This document shows positions 1 through 6,224 of a DNA stretch of 6,597 bases, piece after piece (the first letter of the stretch is position 1; every line of letters begins with the position of its first letter). The notes under the pieces are model-generated. The model was not told the DNA's origin. It saw only the letters and a program-made list of their open reading frames with translations, and ran no database searches. This stretch comes from Bacilli bacterium. GTDB taxonomy: Bacteria; Bacillota_I; Bacilli_A; RF39; UBA660. Position numbers and translations under genes: made by a program. Location of the stretch: assembly GCA_022793565.1 (NCBI GenBank), contig JAAWDC010000033.1, forward strand, positions 1 to 6,597, written 5' to 3'.

Positions 1-29
1 AACACTCTATCCAACTGAGCTACGAGCGC
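1..29 (-). tRNA. tRNA-Arg (probable), 5' part only
   Basis: Read on the minus strand, the first 29 bases of a tRNA are present: an acceptor 5' strand GCGCTCG, the TA linker, and a canonical D-arm GCTC-AGTTGGATA-GAGT. The gene runs off the left edge before the anticodon, so its identity is inferred. The GCGCxCGTAGCTCA start is the usual opening of Firmicute tRNA-Arg (ACG). It lies on the same strand as the mur operon, 83 bases after the last stop codon, and has its own promoter. Confidence 0.75.
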
Positions 30-67
30 AGGGTAACGACCGATGTCTAATTCATAAGACAGTTATA

Positions 68-96
68 ATCTTACCACTAAACGAAATAGAAGTCAA
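68..96 (-). promoter_or_regulatory. Promoter of the tRNA-Arg gene
   Basis: The minus strand carries a -35 box TTGACT (91-96), exactly 17 bases of spacer, and a -10 box TAAGAT (68-73) preceded by TGG, an extended -10. Predicted initiation is near base 61, giving a leader of about 32 bases ahead of the mature tRNA 5' end at 29. This is the best sigma-70/SigA-type promoter in the window and fits a strongly transcribed stable RNA. Confidence 0.75.
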
Positions 97-111
97 CTAC
101 TTAAATCATTT

Positions 112-750
112 TTATTGATTAAAGTTATCCTCCAAATGAAACTCTTCAATCAAAGAGCAAATTAAATCAGTAGAAGTTTCGATGAAAGACTTAATTTGTT
201 CTATATTAAAAACATATTCTTTTTCTTTCTTTGTATTCTCGATAATTACACCTGTATGATCAATTAATAAAGAAAGTCTATCTATTGGAATTTCATCCAT
301 TTCTAACTCTGGAAGTACAACATCTTCATAAAATAAAGATAAATCCAATTGATACTCATCCAATAATTGAATATTTAAGTTCGTATAATCATTATAAATT
401 AACTTCTTATATAATTCATAATCTGCTGAAATTTTATCTCCACTTAATAAAGTAATTACATCATTCTCGATAATCTCACTAATAAAATATTTATTCCATA
501 AAAAATCCGTATATAGATGAATAAAATATCCCATCATAAAAGGATTATTTAGTTTAGATTGATATTTCTTTAAAAAACGTTCAATATCCTCTGTCTCTCC
601 ATCCGTTAAAAAATGACTTCTTGTTTTTGTCTCCCCAACATGTTTACTAATATCAGGGGCAATAGAGCCTAAAAGAAGTGGATTAAGAGGATAATTTATT
701 CTTTCATTAACCTTTTTTGCTACACACATATGAATTACTGAACTAGCCAT
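112..750 (-). CDS. Zinc-dependent phospholipase C family protein
   Basis: A 212-residue protein with the layout of the Zn_dep_PLPC family (bacterial phospholipase C / S1-P1 nuclease-like fold). These enzymes bind metal through scattered His and Asp. Visible candidate ligands are H7 in SSVIH, D33 in LLLGSIAPD, H46 in TRSHF, and H78 and D82 in GYFIHLYTDFLW. No signal peptide or membrane segment is seen, so a cytoplasmic location is inferred, unlike secreted clostridial PLC; the substrate is unknown. The start chosen is ATG at 750, because AGGTGA sits 5 bases before it. A GTG three codons upstream (759) would overlap that site and has no good site of its own. It begins 14 bases after the stop of the WDGH-type gene and is the last gene of the murL-murD2 operon. 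It ends with TAA and no obvious terminator follows. Family assignment is good; a role in the cell wall or membrane is only suggested by neighbours. Confidence 0.75.
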   Translation of the reverse strand: MASSVIHMCVAKKVNERINYPLNPLLLGSIAPDISKHVGETKTRSHFLTDGETEDIERFLKKYQSKLNNPFMMGYFIHLYTDFLWNKYFISEIIENDVITLLSGDKISADYELYKKLIYNDYTNLNIQLLDEYQLDLSLFYEDVVLPELEMDEIPIDRLSLLIDHTGVIIENTKKEKEYVFNIEQIKSFIETSTDLICSLIEEFHLEDNFNQ

Positions 751-764
751 AAACTTCACCTACT

Positions 765-1166
765 CTACTCATAAATAGTACCTAAATTTTTTTGTTTACA
801 ACCTTTACCTAAAGACTGAATCCTTTCAATTGCCTGATTCGAAGTATGTCCATCATATTTAGGTGCTCTTTCTAATTCGACAACATCAAATAAATCTCAG
901 TAACATAAACCATAATGATAGGTTGCCTGTCCTTTCGGAGTATCAATTCCAACAATAAAATAGCCTTCAAACATTGAACCATCGTCATGAAATTTTGATT
1001 TCCAAGAAATATCATGAAATAAATTACAAATAACACTAAAAAGTTTTGCTCGATGATCATAAAGTTCTCCAAAGGTATGAACTCCATCACTAAGAAGGTT
1101 GGTATCAATTAACTTTTTTTCATCTAATCCATGCATAATCTGATTTAAATGTTCTTCAATCTTCAT
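765..1166 (-). pseudogene. WDGH-domain-type protein, interrupted by in-frame TGA
   Basis: The frame begins at ATG 1164-1166 and encodes 89 residues to a TGA at 897-899. The same frame then stays open for 43 more codons to TAG at 765-767. Read through, it is a 133-residue protein whose two halves join without a frame change: ...ATYHYGLCY-(TGA)-DLFDVVELERAP-KYDGHT-SNQAIERI... The block matches what I recall of WDGH-domain proteins of bacteria and phages, where Y-W-D-L-F and W/Y-D-G-H-T are conserved, so TGA stands where Trp is expected (TGG to TGA). The function of the family is not known. The start overlaps the 3' end of murD2 by 11 bases, and the next gene follows 14 bases after the TAG, so the full frame behaves as an operon member. 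TGA is a stop elsewhere in this operon, so a recent nonsense mutation, a strain polymorphism or a base-call error is most likely. The second half has no usable start codon near its beginning. Confidence 0.7.
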
Positions 1167-2523
1167 TTTTTTTCAAGCCCTCTCTTACTAATTTTTGAAA
1201 ATGATCTCCCTTTTCCTCAAAATTCCTATATACATTATAACTTGCTGCAGCAGGAGATAGCAAACATATTTTTCCTTTTTGAGTAATTCTTTTACTACAA
1301 GAAACTGCTTCTTCCATATTACTTACACAAATAATTTGTTGTAAAGATCCAACCTCTAAAAGTAAAGATTCAATTCGATCATTTGTCTCTGGAAGAAGAA
1401 TGATATTTTGAACAGTGCTAGTTTTTAAATAAGAACACAATGGAAAATAATCAATTCCACGATCTAGTCCACCAAGAATAATGGTATCTACTTCCTGTAA
1501 GGCCTCTATAGCGGAAATGACTGAAGGAATACCTGTCGCAATGGCATCATCATAAAATAAGATATCATGATAAGTACCAATATATTCTAATCGATGTGGC
1601 AATCCTCTAAAACTACTAACTGTATCGAGACATTTCTCTAAATCGAATCCTAATATTAAACAAATCGTAAGACAAACTAAAATATTGTATAAATTATGAT
1701 CTCCACATAACATAGTATGAACATTAGAAATAGGAATAACTCTCTCTTCACCACAAAATCCTATTTTGAAACTCTGATCCTCTATTAAAAAATAGTTTTG
1801 ACCTACTTTCCCGTTTCTATAAACAGTACTAGGAATAGACTCTAAAGAGTTTATATAACAAGTCTTAGGACAGAGAAAGAAATCATCCTTGCCTTGATAC
1901 AAATAAATATTCCGTTTTGCATCCACATACTTCTGCATTGAAATATAGTGATCTAAATGTTCTTCAGAAATATTTAAAATAACCGCAATATTTGGCGAAT
2001 ACCTCATAAATTCTAACTGATGTACCCCAAGTTCTAAAATACAAATAGTATCCCTTTTTAAGTCTGAAATTACATCAAAAACTGGTATTCCAATATTTCC
2101 AATTAATAAACTATCTTGTCCAAGTTTCTTTAAAATATGATTCATCAAGCTAGAAGTCGTACTTTTTCCTTTTGTTCCAGTAATTCCAATAGTCCTATTC
2201 TTCGTATATTTTAAAAATAGATCTGTCTGACAAGTAATCTTCTTTTGAATCTCCAAAGGAAGAAAATCCTTAATAATAACTCCTGGTCCTTTTAAAATCA
2301 AATCATATTCATAACACGCTTGTAAGTAATCCTTCCCTGTATAAATTTTAACATTGGGATCTTGAGCTAAATCTGGAAAATCGATTGTGTGAAGGTCAGC
2401 AATCCCAAGATGCATCTCTTTTTCCAATGCACGAATAAAACGATAACTAGATTGCCCCTCTTTTCCAAATCCCAAAATTAATACTCTATGATTTCTTAAC
2501 TCTTCAAAAATTTTCTCTTTCAT
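1156..2523 (-). CDS. murD2: UDP-N-acetylmuramoyl-L-alanine--L-glutamate ligase (MurD2 type)
   Basis: A cytoplasmic Mur ligase of 455 residues, the usual MurD length. The N-terminal nucleotide-sugar domain begins VLILGFGKEGQSS (residues 14-26). The ATPase domain has the P-loop GITGTKGKST (113-122), GNIG (142-145), LELGVHQLE (163-171), NISEEHLDH (184-192) and AKR (202-204), whose Lys203 is the likely carbamylated lysine. The C-terminal domain carries SFRGLPHRLE (304-313) and, near the end, LLSPAAASYNVYRNFEEKGDHF. All catalytic blocks are intact. MurD uses ATP to add glutamate to UDP-MurNAc-L-Ala. Two glutamate-pocket blocks differ from ordinary MurD: NDSKATN is DDAIATG, and GGxGKxxDF is GGLDRGIDYF. 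With murL directly upstream, this points to the MurD2 form that uses L-Glu. Its ATG overlaps the TGA of murL (ATGA), indicating translational coupling, with AAGGGA upstream as ribosome site. It contains no Trp codons. MurD family membership is near certain; L-Glu specificity is inferred. Confidence 0.85.
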   Translation of the reverse strand: MKEKIFEELRNHRVLILGFGKEGQSSYRFIRALEKEMHLGIADLHTIDFPDLAQDPNVKIYTGKDYLQACYEYDLILKGPGVIIKDFLPLEIQKKITCQTDLFLKYTKNRTIGITGTKGKSTTSSLMNHILKKLGQDSLLIGNIGIPVFDVISDLKRDTICILELGVHQLEFMRYSPNIAVILNISEEHLDHYISMQKYVDAKRNIYLYQGKDDFFLCPKTCYINSLESIPSTVYRNGKVGQNYFLIEDQSFKIGFCGEERVIPISNVHTMLCGDHNLYNILVCLTICLILGFDLEKCLDTVSSFRGLPHRLEYIGTYHDILFYDDAIATGIPSVISAIEALQEVDTIILGGLDRGIDYFPLCSYLKTSTVQNIILLPETNDRIESLLLEVGSLQQIICVSNMEEAVSCSKRITQKGKICLLSPAAASYNVYRNFEEKGDHFQKLVREGLKKNED

Positions 2524-3872
2524 GATCTTCCCTTCAAAATTTCTAAATATTCTTCTGGTATAAAATGTTCAAAATTAAAATACTGTTCAATTTTTTCCTG
2601 TTCAAACAAAGGATTATAGTATTTATCTTGATATAATTTTAACAGATATGGCATATGATCTCTATGCACTTGTAAAGCTTTAGTCAAAGCACAATTAATC
2701 TCGTCTTTCGCACCCACACACTCAAAAGGTTTATTAACATCATCCGCAATTAACGATACAAATACATCTTCTAAAGAAACATCATCTAATAATGGATGAT
2801 CAAAAACTTGACTCATTTCCTTCTCTGTTAAAAATGGGAAAAGCATAATATAAACGTATAAACACTTAGAACAATGATTACACCATTTATTCTCCTTAGT
2901 TCCACGATTACAGCTCCTAAAAATTGGAAGATATTCTTTATGTTTTACAAATTCCATGACGATCCTATACTCATTCCATGCACGAAGCAAACTAAAATAT
3001 TGAATCTTATCTGTAAGATATGTTTCTGCATAATGCCTAAAATCTTTTTCATACTCATAACTTTTAGAATATTGATGATTAATATTCTTTCCTAAAATAT
3101 TTCCCTCATTTGCACTAGCTTCATTTGATAATACAATATACTTTCTATTAGTCAAATAAGCCATAATAAAACTTGCCATAGATAAACAAGCAGAAAATGG
3201 AATATGACCATTTAAATACCCTTGTTGATTGAGATCAACCATCTTTAAATCTAAATTATTTTGAAAAAGAACAATATCTTTTTCCTGATATCCTGCTACT
3301 TGAATAGAAGCATACCCAGCTTTATTTTTCGGATATAAATTCCTCTCCAACATAAATACAAGATTTTCTGATTGATATCTATTTAGAAGTTCTAAAGTTA
3401 CAATAGAATCCTTTCCACCACCAACAGGAATCAAATTTCCAAAAAAAGAACCCTCTATTTCCCTTTTCTCATAACGACAAGTAGAATCCACTTCAAACTG
3501 AACAAATTCATCAAAAGATAAATCAATATGGTTTTGGTAAAAATACTCCCCTAATCCATGATACAAAACCTTTTGAAAGAAATCACACTGCTCCTGTGTA
3601 ATATACATCGGTCGTACTACAATTTTAGGAGAACAAGTCAATTTATAATAATTCATAAGATCAAACAATCCATATTGAAAAAATAAATAATTCAAAAAAT
3701 TACGATCGATAGAGGAATTAATAATATATCTTTTACCAATTACTATTTGAGGCAAAAAAGATAATTCCTCAATTAAATAATGGTATGTCACAATAAAAGA
3801 CTCTTCAGTTTCTTCTACCTGAAAAGAATCATATACAAATTGCGAATACTTTTTACGTAATTCTTCGAACAT
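2520..3872 (-). CDS. murL: UDP-MurNAc-L-Ala-L-Glu epimerase (MurL)
   Basis: A 450-residue soluble protein matching the MurL family in length and layout. MurL, first described in Xanthomonas oryzae, converts the terminal L-Glu of UDP-MurNAc-L-Ala-L-Glu to D-Glu while splitting ATP to AMP and pyrophosphate. Consistent with this, the sequence has an ATP-pyrophosphatase PP-loop LIPVGGGKDS (147-156) after an all-new N-terminal region. It then has LNGHIPFSACLS (220-231), SNEASANEGN (249-258), and a cysteine cluster C321, C331, C334, C337 (CNRG...WCNHCSKC) that could hold a metal. It is the first gene of the operon and is followed by the glutamate ligase with a 4-base ATGA overlap, so enzyme and substrate supplier are made together. 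The start ATG has AGGAGTG a few bases upstream. The assignment rests on the PP-loop plus Cys cluster plus murD adjacency; a generic PP-loop ATPase is the fallback. Confidence 0.8.
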   Translation of the reverse strand: MFEELRKKYSQFVYDSFQVEETEESFIVTYHYLIEELSFLPQIVIGKRYIINSSIDRNFLNYLFFQYGLFDLMNYYKLTCSPKIVVRPMYITQEQCDFFQKVLYHGLGEYFYQNHIDLSFDEFVQFEVDSTCRYEKREIEGSFFGNLIPVGGGKDSIVTLELLNRYQSENLVFMLERNLYPKNKAGYASIQVAGYQEKDIVLFQNNLDLKMVDLNQQGYLNGHIPFSACLSMASFIMAYLTNRKYIVLSNEASANEGNILGKNINHQYSKSYEYEKDFRHYAETYLTDKIQYFSLLRAWNEYRIVMEFVKHKEYLPIFRSCNRGTKENKWCNHCSKCLYVYIMLFPFLTEKEMSQVFDHPLLDDVSLEDVFVSLIADDVNKPFECVGAKDEINCALTKALQVHRDHMPYLLKLYQDKYYNPLFEQEKIEQYFNFEHFIPEEYLEILKGRS

Positions 3873-3878
3873 AAAATC

Positions 3879-3906
3879 ACTCCTATAACATTATACTATT
3901 ATAACA
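3879..3906 (-). promoter_or_regulatory. murL operon promoter and ribosome binding site
   Basis: On the minus strand an extended -10, TGT-TATAAT, lies at 3898-3906, with a second TATAAT at 3890-3895. No convincing -35 is found at 16-18 bases, so the extended -10 would have to carry recognition. Initiation would fall about 20 bases before the ATG at 3872. The ribosome site AGGAGT is at 3879-3884. No riboswitch or long leader fits in so short a 5' end. Confidence 0.5.
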
Positions 3907-4153
3907 CAAGCAAAATGAATTATTGTATACACTTAGAAAGTATATTTATAATTAACTTTTACAAAAAGATATAACTACTTTATATTTGGATTAAATATAG
4001 AAATCCCTGAACTATATACACCAATGAATTAAATACTAATTTCTTAATTTTTTAAAAAAGAAGATATATTACTCCCACTAAAATAAAACGATTCTTATAT
4101 TTAGATGATCAATAAAAATTGATACGAATACTTTAAGATCTTGTATATACAAT

Positions 4154-4179
4154 AAAAAAGCACAAATTAAATTCTTGTG
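4154..4179 (-). terminator. Terminator of the DHH phosphoesterase gene
   Basis: The minus strand forms CACAA/TTGTG (4175-4179 with 4161-4165), extended by one G-U pair. A 7-base loop follows, then a run of six T after one C (4154-4159). The stem overlaps the last codons, and the TAA stop (4167-4169) falls at the edge of the loop. The stem is short, but position and U-tract are right for intrinsic termination. Confidence 0.55.
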
Positions 4180-5132
4180 TCTTCTATTGTTTTATTTTGT
4201 TTTGTCAAAACTTCGATGAGTTCTCTTTTCTGCTTTTCAGAAATAGGACTACTAGCAGCTTTATCATGACCTTTTCCACCCATTGCCTCAGCAATTAATC
4301 TAACATTCATATTATCTTTAACACTCCTATAAAAGATTGTTCCATAATCTAAGGCAATCAACATAACAAAGTCCATATCAAAATTATGTTGTCTAAAATA
4401 TTCTGCCAAATCATTTCTATATTCATAATCAATAAATAAGATTCCTGCTTTGAACCCTAATATTTCTATATAATAAACTTTTTTAGCATAATTAGATATT
4501 TTCTCCTGAACTTGACTAATCTTACGATCAATTAACATTCTTTCTAATTCGCTGAATTGAAAACCTTCACTAGCTGAATTACTTAATTTTTCAAACATTA
4601 ATTTTCTATAACCATCACATCCCACAGAGTCGAATAGTAAAGTTAATTCGTGTGGGGTTTCATCATTATATTTCGTTTTCCATTCCCATGTATCATACTT
4701 TCTCGTTAATTCTTTAAAATCTTCTATTTTACGAATAGTACGATCAATAAAACCATTATTTACTAAATATTCATAAAATAAACTTGTACCACTACATAAA
4801 CCATGCTCATTAGAAATTTTTATTGTTGTAAATGGGTATTTATTAAAGTTCCCTTCCAAAGCTGATTTGTGGTGATCAAATACAAAAAATTTTCCTGTTA
4901 GTTGCTCATCCTTTGCTACTCTTGATAATGTAGGTTCTTCAAGCCATAAATCCGTCACAAAAATTTTATCATAATTATAAATAGTGCCATTGTCATAATA
5001 TTTTGCTATTTCATCTTGTAAATTAAAAGTCTCACATAATACATAATCAACTTTATCAAAAGCTAACTGTGCTAATACTGCATTACCCATACCATCAATA
5101 TCACTTTTATGTGTAAATAATAATATCTTCAT
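4167..5132 (-). CDS. DHH/DHHA1 phosphoesterase, NrnB/cyclic-nucleotide type
   Basis: A cytoplasmic 321-residue DHH superfamily phosphohydrolase. The catalytic DHH domain shows H8-K-S-D11-I-D13 in motif I, D61 in VTDLW, and the name-giving D86-H87-H88 in FVFDHHKSA. These are the manganese-binding residues. CSGTSLFYEYL follows as the substrate-side helix. The DHHA1 domain near the C-terminus has GGKGHDKAAS (284-293), a variant of the GGGHxxAAG motif. The set is that of NrnB-like proteins, which degrade short RNA oligonucleotides or pAp and are often annotated as cAMP/cGMP phosphodiesterases. It lacks the extra N-terminal membrane and GGDEF parts of GdpP. It is monocistronic, with AAGGAGT before the ATG, its own promoter and terminator. 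Family is sure; the exact substrate (nanoRNA, pAp or cyclic dinucleotide product) cannot be read from sequence. Confidence 0.85.
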   Translation of the reverse strand: MKILLFTHKSDIDGMGNAVLAQLAFDKVDYVLCETFNLQDEIAKYYDNGTIYNYDKIFVTDLWLEEPTLSRVAKDEQLTGKFFVFDHHKSALEGNFNKYPFTTIKISNEHGLCSGTSLFYEYLVNNGFIDRTIRKIEDFKELTRKYDTWEWKTKYNDETPHELTLLFDSVGCDGYRKLMFEKLSNSASEGFQFSELERMLIDRKISQVQEKISNYAKKVYYIEILGFKAGILFIDYEYRNDLAEYFRQHNFDMDFVMLIALDYGTIFYRSVKDNMNVRLIAEAMGGKGHDKAASSPISEKQKRELIEVLTKQNKTIEDTRI

Positions 5133-5181
5133 TTTTGAACTCCTTATATAGTAAAATCTAAATTAAATAACAAGTATCTAA

Positions 5182-5190
5182 AGTATAACA
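5182..5190 (-). promoter_or_regulatory. Extended -10 promoter of the DHH gene
   Basis: The minus strand reads TGT-TATACT (5182-5190), an extended -10 nearly identical to that of the murL operon. No good -35 is visible. Initiation would be near 5175, leaving a leader of about 43 bases with AAGGAGT just before the ATG at 5132. Confidence 0.45.
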
Positions 5191-5324
5191 CTAAATAACT
5201 TCTATTTATATATAAATCAAATATTTATATTAATAAATAATAAATTATCATAAAAATGACCCAACATAGTAAATATTCTAAAAATAAGGTTCCTATGGAT
5301 ATGGAAGTACCATTTCTTACAACA

Positions 5325-5356
5325 AAAAATCAATTCCATTTTTAGAATTGATTTTT
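5325..5356 (-). terminator. Strong bidirectional terminator after the Nudix gene
   Basis: A perfect 12-bp stem (5325-5336 with 5345-5356) encloses an 8-base loop. On the minus strand it ends in six T (5324-5329), partly within the stem, suited to ending the Nudix transcript. On the plus strand it ends in five T (5352-5356), so it can also stop transcription coming from the left, although no plus-strand gene precedes it. Confidence 0.8.
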
Positions 5357-5462
5357 ATTATTAAAGCTCATACTATAAAATTCGAGTCGACTCTAGTACC
5401 CTAAGAAAAGACTTACAACAACTCTTAATGATTGGAAATTTATTTACTTTAATCTACATTTA

Positions 5463-5999
5463 TCAACGATGTTTAGAATTTGAATCTCCTGAATATTCTG
5501 ATGTATACAAAGGGATTTCTATTTCAGGTTCAAAAACTGATAATCCTTTTAATTTTGAATCAATGTAAAATTCAACAAATCCTTGCATAGTAGAAATTAA
5601 GTTTGGTATTAAATCATATTGTAAGACTTCACTAATAGGAACCCACCTACCTTCTATTAAATCATCAGTATCCGTCTGATTACTATAATCAATTTTTTTA
5701 CTTATAGCTCTACATATTTTACCTATTGCTATAATTTGAATTTCATCACCATTTGGTTTAGTAAAAGTCCATTGCCACGGATTGGTTAAATTACTTCCAA
5801 CTTCAATATCCAATCCACTTTCTTCTTTAACTTCTCTTTGAAAAGTTTCAGTTGTTGTTTCGCCAAATTCCATTTTTCCTCCTGGAACTTCCCATTTTCC
5901 TGGATTTAATATATCTTTATTACCCTTATGCATTAAAAATATAGTATCATTTTCTTCATCAACTATGAATGCCTTCATTGCCACAAATTGTTTTTTCAT
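5463..5999 (-). CDS. Nudix hydrolase
   Basis: A soluble 178-residue Nudix protein with a complete Nudix box at residues 41-63: G41-x5-E47-x7-R55-E56-V57-x-E59-E60-x-G62-L63. The preceding GKWEVPGG is the usual lead-in. Nudix enzymes use Mg2+ bound by the box glutamates to split nucleoside diphosphates linked to another group X. Here the substrate could be an oxidised dNTP, ADP-ribose or another nucleotide. Nothing in the sequence decides this, and PWQWTF with the RWVPISEV block are general features. The last 30 or so residues after FVEFYIDSKL (acidic, then SGDSNSKHR) lie beyond the Nudix fold and look unstructured. Start ATG at 5999 has GAGAGG eight bases upstream. It ends TGA followed at once by TAA. 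It is monocistronic, and its promoter overlaps that of the divergent small-peptide gene. Confidence 0.85.
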   Translation of the reverse strand: MKKQFVAMKAFIVDEENDTIFLMHKGNKDILNPGKWEVPGGKMEFGETTTETFQREVKEESGLDIEVGSNLTNPWQWTFTKPNGDEIQIIAIGKICRAISKKIDYSNQTDTDDLIEGRWVPISEVLQYDLIPNLISTMQGFVEFYIDSKLKGLSVFEPEIEIPLYTSEYSGDSNSKHR

Positions 6000-6031
6000 T
6001 ATATATACCTCTCAATATACAATAAAACTCG

Positions 6032-6061
6032 TTGTATTATAATAAATATTTCTAGTATAAT
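6032..6061 (+). promoter_or_regulatory. Possible promoter of the small hydrophobic peptide gene
   Basis: The plus strand has TTGTAT (6032-6037), an 18-base spacer and a perfect TATAAT (6056-6061). Initiation near 6068 would give a 58-base leader ahead of the ATG at 6126, long enough to hold the hairpin at 6092-6122. A second weak option, TTGAGT with TATAAA at 15 bases, lies inside that hairpin. In such A+T-rich DNA a chance match is possible. Confidence 0.4.
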
Positions 6062-6064
6062 TCA
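6036..6064 (-). promoter_or_regulatory. Promoter of the Nudix gene
   Basis: On the minus strand a perfect TATAAT lies at 6036-6041. At 17 bases the -35 position reads TGAATT (6059-6064), a poor match. Initiation near 6029 gives a leader of about 30 bases. This -10 shares bases with the -35 proposed for the divergent plus-strand gene, so the two promoters would compete for polymerase. Confidence 0.45.
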
Positions 6065-6091
6065 TATAGGAAATATCAATTGTTGAGTGTC

Positions 6092-6122
6092 TATCAAATC
6101 TCTTATAAAGAGGAGTTTGATA
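6092..6122 (+). promoter_or_regulatory. Hairpin covering the ribosome binding site
   Basis: In the plus-strand transcript TATCAAA (6092-6098) pairs with TTTGATA (6116-6122). Inside it CTCTT (6100-6104) pairs with AAGAG (6108-6112), with a 3-base loop and a T/GAG internal loop. The inner arm and internal loop contain AGAGGAG, the ribosome site of the peptide at 6126. Folding would therefore hinder translation. Confidence 0.5.
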
Positions 6123-6125
6123 AAA

Positions 6126-6224
6126 ATGAAACCTAAGACTTTTATTTTAAAAGTTCTTATGCTCATTGCTATCAATTTATTTCTCCCTACCATTATGATA
6201 TTAGTTATAAAAAATGACACTTAA
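6126..6224 (+). CDS. Small hydrophobic single-span peptide (32 aa), possible type I toxin
   Basis: ATG at 6126 to TAA at 6222-6224 encodes 32 residues: a short basic start (MKPK), an uninterrupted hydrophobic stretch of about 23 residues (roughly 6-28, rich in I, L, V, M) and a polar tail KNDT. That is one transmembrane helix. AGAGGAG lies 10 bases upstream, a strong if slightly distant ribosome site held in a hairpin. It is the only credible plus-strand gene here. I do not recognise the sequence. Its build resembles type I toxins such as the Fst/TxpA/BsrG group: short, membrane-spanning, with a charged tail, a structured leader and an antisense candidate over the 3' end. It could equally be an unrelated small membrane protein or a chance frame. 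The sequence gives no homology evidence I can cite. Confidence 0.45.
   Translation: MKPKTFILKVLMLIAINLFLPTIMILVIKNDT

Larger units (their letters stand above)
5133..5462. other. Intergenic region between DHH and Nudix genes
   Basis: This 330-base stretch holds the DHH promoter (5182-5190), the bidirectional terminator (5325-5356) and about 105 bases of Nudix 3' untranslated sequence. The last part includes a perfect 10-base palindrome GAGTCGACTC (5384-5393). A 29-codon plus-strand frame (5256-5345) has no ribosome site and runs into the terminator stem. I see no RNA gene or mobile element here. Confidence 0.6.

Noticed and set aside
872..1108. 78-codon minus-strand frame overlapping the WDGH-type gene
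   Set aside because: It is an out-of-frame shadow with a hydrophobic, repetitive composition and no ribosome site. The other frame carries the recognisable domain.
765..1166. Use of genetic code 4 (TGA read as Trp)
   Set aside because: All 11 other Trp codons are TGG, TGA ends murL in an ATGA overlap with the next start, and murD2 and the Nudix gene also end in TGA.
2874..3095. 73-codon plus-strand frame inside murL
   Set aside because: It is antisense to conserved murL sequence, including the cysteine cluster, with no upstream signals.
4041..4123. A+T-rich hairpins at 4041-4062 and 4108-4123
   Set aside because: Short stems of A-T pairs with no T-tract or neighbouring gene end. They are expected by chance in this composition.
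5256..5345. 29-codon plus-strand frame starting MTQHSKYSK
   Set aside because: It has no ribosome binding site or promoter, and its last codons are the arm and loop of the terminator.
5384..5393. Palindrome GAGTCGACTC with neighbouring CTAGAG, resembling a cloning polylinker or a tRNA T-arm
   Set aside because: The match is about 11 bases with no further vector sequence around it and no tRNA acceptor or anticodon arms. Treated as coincidence.
5364..5465. Plus-strand frame reading RVDSSTLRKDLQQL, reminiscent of a DeoR/Rex-type helix-turn-helix
   Set aside because: It has no start codon or ribosome site, and continues antisense through the Nudix gene. A short chance resemblance is more likely than a gene remnant.
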